This document shows, piece after piece, positions 55,119 through 63,512 of a DNA stretch of 64,000 nt. The position numbers and the translations under genes were made by a program. Within the stretch, counting starts at the first letter, position 1. Each line of letters opens with the position of its first letter. Origin of the DNA: Prosthecomicrobium sp. N25 (lineage in GTDB: Bacteria > Pseudomonadota > Alphaproteobacteria > Rhizobiales > Ancalomicrobiaceae); assembly GCF_037203705.1 (NCBI RefSeq), contig NZ_JBBCAT010000001.1, forward strand, positions 2,081,418-2,145,417. The letters run 5' to 3'. The notes below the pieces were generated by a model that was given only the letters and a program-made list of their open reading frames with translations, made no database searches and was not told where the DNA came from.

Positions 55119-56210
55119 CTAGCCGTCCTCCCGGTACAACAGGATCGTGAACCCCATCAAGGACGCCACGAGGGCCGGTGTCCAAGCCGCGAGGACCGGG
55201 GGAACCAGCCCGACGCCGCCCAGATCCCGGGCCACCTCACCGACGACATAAAGCACGAAGCCCGCGGTCACGCCACCGAGAATGAGCCGCCCGACGTTGC
55301 CGAAACGAAACACGTGGAGCGAAACCGTCCCTGCGATCAACACCATGGCTGCGAGGAGCAGCGGCCGCGCGACCAGCGTCTGGTACTGCAGTTCGTACCG
55401 GAAGGCGGGCAGGCCGGCGTTGCGGGCGAGCTCGATATAGTCGTCGAGCGCCCAGAACGGGACCGTGTCCGGGTCCGCGGCCCGCTCCCGAATCTGCTCG
55501 AGCGTCAGGTAGGTCGGCAAGGTGACGACCGGCTGGTCCAGCGGTGCCGCCCCCTCCCGACGCACGCGTGCGTCCGAGAGGATCCAGACCCCGTCCGCGA
55601 AGCGCGCCTCCGCGGCGTCGATGCGCGACTGGAAGCGGCCGGTCTTGTCGAAGCTCATCACCGTGACGTCACCGAGTCTGGCGCCCTGGTCGAGCGCGCG
55701 CCGCGCGTGCAGGATCGATTCCCCCTGCGGCCCGTCCTGGCGCAGCCACGTGTCGGTCGCCGCCATCGCCTCGAGCCGCGGATCGCGGCCGAAGATGCGC
55801 ATCGCGATCTCGTCCGCCCGCTCCTTCGCGTAGGCGGCGAGCGGATTGTAGGCGACCGTCCCGACCACCCCGATGCCCAGCGCGACCAGCAGCGCCGGCA
55901 TGGTGAACTGCCACACCGAAACCCCCGCGGCCCGAGCCACCACGAGCTCCAGGCTCCGGGACAGGCCCAGGAAGGCCGCCATCGAGCCGAACAGGGTCGC
56001 AAAGGGCAGGGTCTGCTCGGCGATCCAGGGCACCCGCAGGAGCGAGCCCGCCACCACGAGCCCCGTGGTGACTCCGGGCCGGTCGACGGACCGGCGGAAC
56101 AGCTCCAGGAAGTCGAAGAGGAAGATGATCGCGGCGGAGAACAGGAAGAGGAGCAGGATCGAGCGCGCGAAGCGCCGGGCGATGTAGAAGCCGAGAGTGC
56201 GTCCGATCAT
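55119..56210 (-). CDS. lptG: LPS export ABC transporter permease LptG
   Basis: 363 residues with six membrane helices around a periplasmic beta-jellyroll. MIGRTLGFYIARRFARSILL start and the LSRSLELVVARAAGVSVWQ coupling-helix region are typical of LptF/LptG. Its ATG overlaps the lptF stop (ATGA). With LptF and LptB it forms the inner-membrane LPS extractor. The distinct membrane pattern and order lptF-lptG-lptD identify it. Confidence 0.95.
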   Translation of the reverse strand: MIGRTLGFYIARRFARSILLLFLFSAAIIFLFDFLELFRRSVDRPGVTTGLVVAGSLLRVPWIAEQTLPFATLFGSMAAFLGLSRSLELVVARAAGVSVWQFTMPALLVALGIGVVGTVAYNPLAAYAKERADEIAMRIFGRDPRLEAMAATDTWLRQDGPQGESILHARRALDQGARLGDVTVMSFDKTGRFQSRIDAAEARFADGVWILSDARVRREGAAPLDQPVVTLPTYLTLEQIRERAADPDTVPFWALDDYIELARNAGLPAFRYELQYQTLVARPLLLAAMVLIAGTVSLHVFRFGNVGRLILGGVTAGFVLYVVGEVARDLGGVGLVPPVLAAWTPALVASLMGFTILLYREDG

Positions 56211-57391
56211 CGGGCGCCCCGCCGGCTCGGCGCGAAGCGGTCGGCGATCCGCTCTGACGCCCAGGCGAGCGCCTCCACGGCGCGCTCGATCGGGCGGGGC
56301 AGGGCGAACTGCCGATCGCGAAGGATCGTGAGGAGCCCCCAGCCCAAGGTGGCGAGCGGAATCCCATAGGCGAGCGCCGCCATGGCGGGCGACGTGCCCG
56401 CCCGGCTCACCGCCGCGAAGTGCAGCCCGCGCACCGCCGCCGCGCCGAGGATCGCCGCCGCCACCGCGAAGCCGCGGCCCTGACGCGTCGTGCGCGCGTC
56501 GCCGAGGCAGAGGAAGACGACCACCGCGAAGGCCATCGGCACCAGGGGTTGGGACAGTCGGTCGTGCAGCTCCGCGCCGAATCGGCCGATGTTCTTCTGC
56601 ACGTAGTCGTCCGAGAGGTCGGGCGCGAGCAGTTCGGCGGTCGTCCGCTCGCTCGGCTTGTAGACCGGCGCGCTGTTCTGCGGCGTGAGGTCCGACAGGT
56701 CGAACGCATAGGCCTCGAACTGGACGATCGACAGCGCGTCGTCCGCCCGGTTGAGCCGCTGCAGCGACCCGTCGCGCATGACCAGCAGGGTCCGGCCGGG
56801 CACCTCCAGCACCACCGCCTGCTCGGCCATGTAGGTATAGCCGATCGCCGGGTCGCGCTGGTCGTCGACCAGCAGCCCCGCCAGGGACCCGTCCCCGGCG
56901 CGGTTCCGGATGTGGAAGGTGAGGCCCGGCTCGATCTCCGTGAAGAGCCCCGGCCGGACGATGTTGGCGATAAGGTCGACGTTGACCTTCGTCACCTCGG
57001 TGCGGAGCTGGCGCTGGGCCAGTGGGGCGAGCGTGGTTCCGGCGATCGCCATCGTGGCCGACACGACCGCCGCGAGGAGCAGCATGGGCCGGAGCACCAG
57101 CAGGCGCGACCCGCCGCTCGCGTTGACGACCACCAGCTCGCTGTCCGCGTTGAGTCGGTTGAGCGTGACGATCGCCGCCGTCAGGTACGCGAAGGGCGCG
57201 ATCACGAGCGTCAGGAAGGGGAGGGCGAGGCCGGAGATCTCCAGGAAGGTCAGGAGCGTCTGCCCCTTGGCGGTGACGAGGTTGAGCTGCCGGAGCGCCT
57301 GCGTGACCCAGACGACCCCGGCGAGCGCCAGGAGCGTGCCCAGGAAGGCGCCGGCCATGCGCCGGAACACGTAGCGCTCGATCAGTCCCAT
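56207..57391 (-). CDS. lptF: LPS export ABC transporter permease LptF
   Basis: 394 residues, same fold as LptG: MGLIERYVFRRMAGAFLGTLL start, LNRLNADSELVVVNASGGSR coupling region, a periplasmic jellyroll and a second helix bundle. First gene of the operon. ATG 57391 is taken; an in-frame start 10 codons upstream is not needed. The 251 bases to the divergent pepA contain AT-richer sequence (near 57450-57510) and probably both promoters. Confidence 0.95.
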   Translation of the reverse strand: MGLIERYVFRRMAGAFLGTLLALAGVVWVTQALRQLNLVTAKGQTLLTFLEISGLALPFLTLVIAPFAYLTAAIVTLNRLNADSELVVVNASGGSRLLVLRPMLLLAAVVSATMAIAGTTLAPLAQRQLRTEVTKVNVDLIANIVRPGLFTEIEPGLTFHIRNRAGDGSLAGLLVDDQRDPAIGYTYMAEQAVVLEVPGRTLLVMRDGSLQRLNRADDALSIVQFEAYAFDLSDLTPQNSAPVYKPSERTTAELLAPDLSDDYVQKNIGRFGAELHDRLSQPLVPMAFAVVVFLCLGDARTTRQGRGFAVAAAILGAAAVRGLHFAAVSRAGTSPAMAALAYGIPLATLGWGLLTILRDRQFALPRPIERAVEALAWASERIADRFAPSRRGAR

Positions 57392-57642
57392 ATCCGCCGT
57401 CCGCCCGGCAACCCGCTTCACTCGAACCCATCGGACCGGTCCGGAAGGAACTCTTTACCCTATTCCGATGGAAGCCCAGAAGCGTGAATGTGACGCCAAG
57501 AAAGATGGTCAACGAGTCCTGAACGTCGCTCCGGCTTGCCCTGGCGCCTGCATCGCGCCATGTTCCTGCCCCGTCCGCGGTTTTCCCCCGCCTCGTTTCC
57601 CGTCCTTCTCGGCGCCCCCGAGCCGTTCCGGAGCCCGTTCCC

Positions 57643-59145
57643 ATGCCTCTCGCTACGATCGCCTTCCAGAAGCCCGTCCGCCCCGAGACCGGCACCCTCG
57701 TCCTCCTCGCCGAGGACGGCGGCGCGCTCGGCGCGGCCGCGAAGGCGCTGGACGAGGCGACCGGCGGCACCCTGGCCCGCGCGCTGTCGGCCTCGGCCTT
57801 CAAGGGCAAGCAGTTCGCCACCCTCGAGATCCTGGCGCCCGCCGGCTCCGCGCTCGACCGGATTCTCGTCGTCGGGCTCGGCAAGCCGGCCGAGATGAAG
57901 GAGAACGACTGGTCCCGCCTCGGCGGCACCGTGCTCGGCAAGCTCGCGGACCTAAAGGTCGAGGAGGCGGTCCTGATGCTCGACCGCGCCGACGGCGGCG
58001 CCTTCGAGCCCGCCGTCGCCGCCGAGGTCGCCCTCGGCGCCGTGCTCCGCAGCTACCGCTTCGATCGCTACAAGACGAAGAAGAAGGACGACGAGGCGAA
58101 CGGCGGCAAGAGCGTCCGCCTCACCCTCGCGCTCGAGGGCCATGCCGCCGCCAAGAAGGCCTGGAGCCGGCTCCAGGGCGTGGCCGAGGGCGTCGTCGTC
58201 GCGCGCGATCTCGTCATCGAGCCGCCGAACGTCCTCTCCCCGGAGGAGTTCGCCCGCCGCGCCCGCGAGCTGGAGAAGCTCGGCGTGGAGGTCGAGGTCC
58301 TCAACGAGAAGGAGATGAAGAAGCTCGGCATGGGCGCCTTCCTGGGCGTCGGCCAGGGCTCCTCCCGCCCGCCGCGTCTGGTCGTGATGCGCTGGAACGG
58401 CGGCAAGGACAAGGACAAGCCGGTGGCCTTCATCGGCAAGGGCGTCGTCTTCGACACCGGCGGCATCTCCATCAAGCCCGCCCAGGGCATGGAGGACATG
58501 AAGGGCGACATGGCCGGCGCCGCCTGCGTGACCGGCCTGATGCACGCCCTCGCGGCCCGCAAGGCCAAGGTCAACGTGATCGGCGCGATCGGCGTGGTGG
58601 AGAACATGCCCGACGGCAACGCCCAGCGCCCCGGCGACATCGTCAAGTCCATGTCCGGCCAGACCATCGAGATCATCAACACCGACGCCGAGGGCCGCCT
58701 CGTCCTGGCTGACGTGCTCTGGTACGTGAAGGAGACCTACCAGCCCCGCTTCATGCTCGACCTCGCGACCCTCACAGGCGCCATCATGGTCGCCCTCGGC
58801 AAGGTCTACGCCGGCATGTTCTCCACCTCCGACGACCTCGCCGCCCAGCTCTCCGCCGCCGGCGACGCGACGGGCGAGCGAGTCTGGCGCATGCCGCTCG
58901 CCGCCGACTACGACAAGATGATCGACAGTCAGTTCGCCGACATGAAGAACACCGGCGGCCGCTTCGGCGGCTCGATCACCGCGGCCCAGTTCCTGAAGCG
59001 CTTCGTCGGCGACACCCCCTGGGTGCATCTCGACATCGCCGGCACCGGCATGGACTCCACCCACACCGAGACCAGCAAGGCCTGGGCGTCCGGCTGGGGC
59101 GTCCGCCTCCTCGACCGCCTCGTGGCGGAGAACTACGAGAAGTGA
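57643..59145 (+). CDS. pepA: leucyl aminopeptidase (M17 family)
   Basis: 500 residues. Two-zinc aminopeptidase. The metal/catalytic segments [19 protein letters not shown], the lysine in MKGDMAGAA and NTDAEGRL (346-353) are intact. It trims N-terminal residues from peptides and in some bacteria also binds DNA. holC follows four bases after its stop, a conserved pepA-holC pair opposite lptF. Confidence 0.96.
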   Translation: MPLATIAFQKPVRPETGTLVLLAEDGGALGAAAKALDEATGGTLARALSASAFKGKQFATLEILAPAGSALDRILVVGLGKPAEMKENDWSRLGGTVLGKLADLKVEEAVLMLDRADGGAFEPAVAAEVALGAVLRSYRFDRYKTKKKDDEANGGKSVRLTLALEGHAAAKKAWSRLQGVAEGVVVARDLVIEPPNVLSPEEFARRARELEKLGVEVEVLNEKEMKKLGMGAFLGVGQGSSRPPRLVVMRWNGGKDKDKPVAFIGKGVVFDTGGISIKPAQGMEDMKGDMAGAACVTGLMHALAARKAKVNVIGAIGVVENMPDGNAQRPGDIVKSMSGQTIEIINTDAEGRLVLADVLWYVKETYQPRFMLDLATLTGAIMVALGKVYAGMFSTSDDLAAQLSAAGDATGERVWRMPLAADYDKMIDSQFADMKNTGGRFGGSITAAQFLKRFVGDTPWVHLDIAGTGMDSTHTETSKAWASGWGVRLLDRLVAENYEK

Positions 59146-59149
59146 GGGC

Positions 59150-59599
59150 ATGGCCGAGGCCTGGTTCTATCACCTGGTGGGCAAGCGCCTCGAGGACGTC
59201 CTCCCGGGACTGATCGAGCGCAGCCTGGAGCGCGGCTGGCGCGTGGTGGTGCAGGCCGGCTCCGAGGAGCGGCGCGACGCACTCGACGCGCACCTGTGGA
59301 CCTACGCCGAGGAGTCCTTCCTGCCCCACGGCACCCGCCGCGACGGCGATCCGTCGCGGCAGCCCGTCTACCTGACCGCCGAGGGCGACAACCCGAACGG
59401 TGCCGCGGTCCGGTTCCTGGTCGACCGGGCGGAGCCGCCCGACCTCGCCGTCTACGAACGCGCGGTCTACATCTTCGACGGCGGCGACCCGGAGGCCCTG
59501 CAGGACGCCCGCCGGCGCTGGCGCGACGCCAAGGCGGCGGGGCTCGACGTCACCTATTGGCAACAGGACGACCGCGGCCGCTGGGTGAAGAAAGCCTGA
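59150..59599 (+). CDS. holC: DNA polymerase III chi subunit
   Basis: 149 residues. The start AEAWFYHLVGKRLEDVLPGL and the RRDALDAHLWTYAEESFLPHG block are typical of chi proteins of Alphaproteobacteria. Chi links the clamp loader to single-strand-binding protein. The acidic-basic pattern around YIFDGGDPEALQDARRRWRDAK is also conserved. Four bases from pepA, so co-transcribed. Confidence 0.93.
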   Translation: MAEAWFYHLVGKRLEDVLPGLIERSLERGWRVVVQAGSEERRDALDAHLWTYAEESFLPHGTRRDGDPSRQPVYLTAEGDNPNGAAVRFLVDRAEPPDLAVYERAVYIFDGGDPEALQDARRRWRDAKAAGLDVTYWQQDDRGRWVKKA

Positions 59600-59681
59600 G
59601 CCGCGGCCGCGTCGCGCGGCCGCCCTTGCCGTGCTGAACAATGCTCATATGCTCCCTGGCGGGACAGCACGGGAGATCCGA

Positions 59682-60296
59682 TTGCCGAGGCGCATGGAGA
59701 AGTCGCACGACGATCTTCGCCGGGACGCGGTCGCGGCGGCGCGCGCCGTCGTCGACGCCCATGGCGTCGGGGGCCTGACGGTGCGCCGGGTCTCAGAGGC
59801 GATCGGCTGCTCGGTGGGCACGATCTACAACCTGTTCGCCGATCTCGACGACCTGATCGTCCACGTGGCCTCCGGCATTCTCGACGACATGCACGAGGCG
59901 CTGTTCGGCCCCCCGGGCCCCGCCGACCCGGTCGAGCGCCTGCGCGACCTCGCCCAGCGCTACCTCGCCTTCGCGGTCGCCAACCCGCGGCTCTGGTCCA
60001 TGCTCTTCGAATATTCGACCGCCGACGACCGCCCGCTGCCGGACTGGCACGTCGCCCGCATCGACCGGCTGGTCCGCGCCGTGCAGGAGACCGCCGCCGC
60101 GGCGATTCCCGGCGGCCCGGAGGACGTGAAGGCCTCGGTCGACGTGCTCTGGGCCTCCGTGCACGGCATCGCCGCCCTGGCGCTGCGCGGCAAGCTCGGC
60201 ATCGTCACCGCCGATTCGGCCGGCAGCCTCGCCGACCGGCTGGTCGTCACCTTCCTGGCCGGCGCCCGGCAGGCGGCCGGGGCCCGCGTCCCGTGA
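59682..60296 (+). CDS. TetR/AcrR-family transcriptional regulator
   Basis: About 204 residues. An N-terminal helix-turn-helix (LTVRRVSEAIGCSVGTIYNLF, ~34-54) and a ligand-binding helical domain. The start is uncertain: TTG 59682 has GGGAG six bases upstream; ATG 59694 is four codons on but has its GAGG too close; ATG 59649 and GTG 59631 are further options. A possible promoter (TTGCCG ... TATGCT) lies at ~59624-59655. It overlaps the following dipeptidase gene (GTGA), so the two are coupled. Its ligand and targets are unknown; an autoregulated pair is plausible. Confidence 0.85.
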   Translation: MPRRMEKSHDDLRRDAVAAARAVVDAHGVGGLTVRRVSEAIGCSVGTIYNLFADLDDLIVHVASGILDDMHEALFGPPGPADPVERLRDLAQRYLAFAVANPRLWSMLFEYSTADDRPLPDWHVARIDRLVRAVQETAAAAIPGGPEDVKASVDVLWASVHGIAALALRGKLGIVTADSAGSLADRLVVTFLAGARQAAGARVP

Positions 60297-61048
60297 CGCG
60301 CCGGCCCGCCCGCGGCCTGCTGGCGCTGGCGGTCCTGGCGGTCGCGCTGCCCGGCCGGCCCGGCCCCGCCCGCGCCGCGGAAGGCCTGCCGGACGGCTTC
60401 GTGCGGCTCGCCGACGTCGACCCGACCATCCGCCAGGACATGCGCTACGCCGGACCCCGCAACTTCACGGGCCGTCCCGTGGCGGGCTACCGGCGGCCGG
60501 TCTGCATCCTGACGCGGCGGGCCGCCGAGGCGCTCGCCCGCGTTCAGGCCGAGCTCGCGCCCCGCGGACTCTCGCTCAAGGTCTACGACTGCTACCGGCC
60601 CGCCGCCGCCGTCGCCGACTTCCTGCGCTGGTCGCGCGAGCCCGACCTCTCCACCAAGGCCGAATACTACCCGCGCGAGGACAAGGGCCGCCTGTTCGCC
60701 CGCGGCTACATCGCCACCCGGTCCGGCCACTCCCGCGGCTCCACCGTGGACCTGACGATCGTCCCGCGCGACCCGACGCCGCAGGCCGGCACGCCCGGCG
60801 GGCCCTGCACCGCGCCGCCACCTGCCCGCGCCCCCGACGACGGCCTCGACATGGGCACCGCCTTCGACTGCTTCGACGACCGCGCGGCCACCGCCGCCCC
60901 AGTCCCGGCGGGCCCGCGCGCCAACCGCCTCCTCCTTTTCGACGCCATGCGCCGCGGCGGCTTCGCCAACTACGCGCGCGAGTGGTGGCACTACGGCCTG
61001 CTCGACGAGCCCTACCCGGACCGGACCTTCGACTTCCCCGTCGAGTGA
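60293..61048 (+). CDS. VanX/DdpX-like D-alanyl-D-alanine dipeptidase
   Basis: 251 residues with a Sec signal peptide (LLALAVLAVALPGRPGPARA). The M15D zinc motifs are present: S-x-H-x(6)-D as SGHSRGSTVDL with H146 and D153, and E230-W-W-H233. A conserved KVYDCYRPAAAV segment supplies the catalytic arginine. It hydrolyses D-Ala-D-Ala, here in the periplasm, most likely for recycling peptidoglycan rather than glycopeptide resistance, since no vanHA partners are near. GTG 60293 overlaps the regulator's stop. Confidence 0.9.
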   Translation: MTRRPARGLLALAVLAVALPGRPGPARAAEGLPDGFVRLADVDPTIRQDMRYAGPRNFTGRPVAGYRRPVCILTRRAAEALARVQAELAPRGLSLKVYDCYRPAAAVADFLRWSREPDLSTKAEYYPREDKGRLFARGYIATRSGHSRGSTVDLTIVPRDPTPQAGTPGGPCTAPPPARAPDDGLDMGTAFDCFDDRAATAAPVPAGPRANRLLLFDAMRRGGFANYAREWWHYGLLDEPYPDRTFDFPVE

Positions 61049-61106
61049 CGCCCGGGCGAGACGGGGATCACGCATTTTACCGGAACGGCTCCGCTCACGA
61101 TTCCCA

Positions 61107-61162
61107 TTGACGCCCGAATGTAAGAGACTTATGACATGACGGCGTGTCAGCATAAGTTGACA
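61107..61162 (+). promoter_or_regulatory. puc promoter with two PpsR/CrtJ boxes
   Basis: TTGACG (61107-61112), 17 bases, TATGAC (61130-61135) form a sigma-70-type promoter. Two perfect TGT-N12-ACA palindromes lie at 61119-61136, covering the -10 element, and 61145-61162. They are separated by exactly 8 bases, the spacing reported for cooperative CrtJ/PpsR binding at bchC-type promoters. Aerobic repression of the puc genes is the natural inference. 61163-61392 is the leader and holds no other gene. Confidence 0.75.
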
Positions 61163-61392
61163 ACGGCTTCCGAGTCCGGAATGCGGCAGTCCGCCGCGGC
61201 GTCTACCGTCGGGTTCTGGGCCCGCACGGCCGCCGCTTCTCGGGCCCTGCAGTCCCGTGCGAGCGCCTGGCGGGGGATGCGTCTCCGACGATCAACCGCC
61301 GACAAAGGGGTAGGCCCTCCTCGAGACCGGTGAGGACACTGGTGAATGGCGCGGACAACGGTTTCCGCGTCAATTTGGGGAGTATGGGAACC

Positions 61393-61554
61393 ATGGACAG
61401 TCTGGACGATCCCAACAGAGTCTGGCCCACCGGCCTGACCATCAAGGAATCGGAGGCGCTGCACCAGCACGTGATCGACGGCGCGCGGATCTTCTTCGCG
61501 ATCGCGCTCTTCGCCCACGTCCTGGCCTACGTCTACTCGCCTTGGCTGCATTGA
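61393..61554 (+). CDS. pucB: light-harvesting LH2 beta subunit
   Basis: 53 residues. A short N-terminus, a membrane helix and the ending YSPWLH. The BChl-binding positions match LH2 beta: H24 in ALHQHVIDGAR, R32, and H42 in FAHVLAYVYSPWL, with the spacing 12 and 30 of known B800-850 beta chains. ATG 61393 is preferred: GGGGAG lies ten bases upstream, whereas ATG 61384 is only one base from it. pucA follows 12 bases after the stop. Confidence 0.92.
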   Translation: MDSLDDPNRVWPTGLTIKESEALHQHVIDGARIFFAIALFAHVLAYVYSPWLH

Positions 61555-61566
61555 CGGAGCACCACC

Positions 61567-61950
61567 ATGAACAACGGACGTATCTGGTGCGTCGTCAACC
61601 CGACGATCGGCCTCCCGGCCTTCCTCGGCAGCGTGGCGCTGATGGCCTTCACGGTCCACTTCGCGGTCCTGAACCACACCACGTGGTTCGGTGACTATTG
61701 GCAGGGCAAGGCCAAGAAGACGGCCGCCGCCGACGTCAAGTCGCCCGGCAGCGCGGTGGTGCAGGCGAACGACGGGACATCCTTCGTCGTGAGCGTGACC
61801 CCGACCGCCACTCCGGACGGCAACGGCGGCACCGCTTTCGTGGTCTCGGTCACCCCGCGGGCGGGCGCCCCGGTGGTGTCCAGCGCGGCGCCTCCGGGCA
61901 CCGGCAAGCCGCCCCTCGAGGTGGCGGGCGTGGCGCGTCAGTTGAACTGA
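61567..61950 (+). CDS. pucA: light-harvesting LH2 alpha subunit with a long C-terminal tail
   Basis: 127 residues; typical LH2 alpha chains have 50-70. Residues 1-48 are a normal alpha chain: [21 protein letters not shown], the BChl ligand H31 and Y44-W45, the residues that favour B850-type absorption. From ~49 comes a basic AKK then an unusual tail with two copies of GT[SA]FVVSVTP (70-79 and 88-97, an 18-residue period), then a Pro/Gly-rich end. The tail would lie on the periplasmic side. The repeat copies differ in codons but not in key residues. A long-tailed Puc2A is known in Rhodobacter sphaeroides, so a tail is not unique, but this one was not recognised. Confidence 0.92.
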   Translation: MNNGRIWCVVNPTIGLPAFLGSVALMAFTVHFAVLNHTTWFGDYWQGKAKKTAAADVKSPGSAVVQANDGTSFVVSVTPTATPDGNGGTAFVVSVTPRAGAPVVSSAAPPGTGKPPLEVAGVARQLN

Positions 61951-62007
61951 CCAGCCAGCCGATGTCGTCCGGCCGGATGCTCCTCGCCTGAGCGCCGGCC
62001 GCGACCG

Positions 62008-62034
62008 GGCGGGGAGGCTTCGCGCCGCCCCGCC
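62008..62034 (+). promoter_or_regulatory. intercistronic stem-loop between pucA and pucC
   Basis: GGCGGGG-A-GGC-TTCGC-GCC-G-CCCCGCC can fold into a ten-pair hairpin with one A-G mismatch and a five-base loop. There is no T run after it, so it is more likely an mRNA-stability/processing or partial attenuation element that makes pucBA more abundant than pucC, as known for puf/puc messages of Rhodobacter. Based on pairing only. Confidence 0.55.
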
Positions 62035-62068
62035 GTCATCTTCGCATGCCCTGCCGGGGATTGCGCTC

Positions 62069-63508
62069 ATGAACCGCGTCAGCCAGCGCTACATGGCGGC
62101 CTGGGTCCGTCTCGGCCCGCGTTTCCTGCCCTTCGCCGATGCGGCGTCCCCCGACCTGCCGCTGTCGCGGCTGATCCGCCTGTCGCTCGTGCAGGTGGCG
62201 GTCGGCATGTCCCTGGTCCTGCTCGTCGGGACGCTCAACCGGGTCATGATCGTCGAGCTCGACATCCCGGCCTCGCTCGTTTCCACCATGATCGCCCTGC
62301 CGGTCCTCTTCGCGCCCTTCCGCGCGCTGATCGGCCATCGGTCGGACACCTACCGCTCCGTGCTCGGATGGCGGCGCGTGCCGTTCCTGTTCCGCGGCAC
62401 CATGATCCAGTTCGGCGGCCTCGCCATCATGCCCTTCGCCATCCTGGTCCTGTCCGGCGGCGGCGAATCGGCGCGCTTCCCCGTCTGGATCGGGCATGTC
62501 GGCGCGGCCGTCGCCTTCCTGCTCGTCGGCGCCGGGATCCACACGACCCAGACCGTCGGCCTCGCGCTCGCCACCGACCTGTCGCGCCCAGAGCAGCGGC
62601 CGAACGTGGTCGGCCTCATGTACGTGATGCTCCTCCTCGGCTCCATCGCGAGCGCGCTCGCCTTCGGCTGGGCGCTGGAGGACTTCAGCCCCGGCCGCCT
62701 CGTCCAGGTCATCCAGGCATCGGCGGTCGTCACCATCGTGCTCAACGCCGTCGCCCTGTGGAAGCAGGAATCCCGTCGGCGCGGGGAGGCGGACCGGCCG
62801 TCCGACGAACCCGGCTTCTCCGACGCCCTGGCGCTCTACATGAACGCCGGCCAGGCCCTCCGCCGTCTTGTCGCCGTCGGCCTCGGCACCATGGCGTTCG
62901 GCATGCAGGACGTGCTCCTGGAGCCCTACGGGGCGACCGTGCTCGGCCAGTCCGTGAGCGAGACGACCCGGCTCACCGCGACGCTCGCCGCCGGCGGCCT
63001 CCTCGGCTTCAGCCTGGCGTCCCACGTGCTCTCGCGCGGCGCCGACCCGATCCGCATGGCCGCCTCGGGCGCCGCGGCCGGGGCACTCGCCTTCGCGGGC
63101 GTGATGGCGGCCGGCCCGGCCGGCTCGACCTGGCTCTTCGTCGCCAGCGTCGGCTTGATCGGCTTTGGCGGCGGCCTCTTCGGCCACGGCACGCTCACCG
63201 CCACCATGAACCTCGCCCCGCCTGCGCAGGCCGGCCTGGCGCTGGGCGCCTGGGGCGCCGTCCAGGCGACCGCCGCCGGCGTGGGAATCGCGGTCGGCGG
63301 GCTTCTGCGTGATCTTCTCGGCGCTCCCGCGCGTACCCTCTTCGGTCCGGCGGGGGATTTCACCGCCGTGTTCGCCCTGGAGTTCGCGCTCCTGGCGGCG
63401 ACCCTCCTCATCATGCTGCCGCTCCTGCCGGGGTCCGCCACGGACCTGCGTCGGGGCGGCCCCGGGCGGCAGGGGCCCCGGTTCACGCCCCAGACCAGAA
63501 CGGAGTAA
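62069..63508 (+). CDS. pucC: PucC/LhaA-family light-harvesting assembly factor (BCD, MFS fold)
   Basis: 479 residues with 12 predicted membrane helices and a major-facilitator fold. The N-terminal LPLSRLIRLSLVQVAVGMSLVLLVGTLNRVMIVELDIPASLV region and the ALIGHRSDTYRS loop, GTMIQFGG, and the C-terminal GLFGHGTLTATMNL are hallmarks of the PucC/BCD family, which is needed for LH2 assembly and may deliver bacteriochlorophyll. It lies 118 bases after pucA, behind a stem-loop, as expected for the puc operon. Confidence 0.93.
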   Translation: MNRVSQRYMAAWVRLGPRFLPFADAASPDLPLSRLIRLSLVQVAVGMSLVLLVGTLNRVMIVELDIPASLVSTMIALPVLFAPFRALIGHRSDTYRSVLGWRRVPFLFRGTMIQFGGLAIMPFAILVLSGGGESARFPVWIGHVGAAVAFLLVGAGIHTTQTVGLALATDLSRPEQRPNVVGLMYVMLLLGSIASALAFGWALEDFSPGRLVQVIQASAVVTIVLNAVALWKQESRRRGEADRPSDEPGFSDALALYMNAGQALRRLVAVGLGTMAFGMQDVLLEPYGATVLGQSVSETTRLTATLAAGGLLGFSLASHVLSRGADPIRMAASGAAAGALAFAGVMAAGPAGSTWLFVASVGLIGFGGGLFGHGTLTATMNLAPPAQAGLALGAWGAVQATAAGVGIAVGGLLRDLLGAPARTLFGPAGDFTAVFALEFALLAATLLIMLPLLPGSATDLRRGGPGRQGPRFTPQTRTE

Positions 63509-63512
63509 GGCC

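Noticed and set aside
55119-57941. A single 940-codon frame across lptG and most of lptF
   Set aside because: lptF is read in another frame and has its own clear domain and ATGA overlap with lptG; the long frame is a bias artefact upstream of ATG 56210.
60293-61048. Glycopeptide-resistance (vanX) gene cluster
   Set aside because: The dipeptidase has a signal peptide and no vanH, vanA or VanRS genes are near; a recycling role is more likely.
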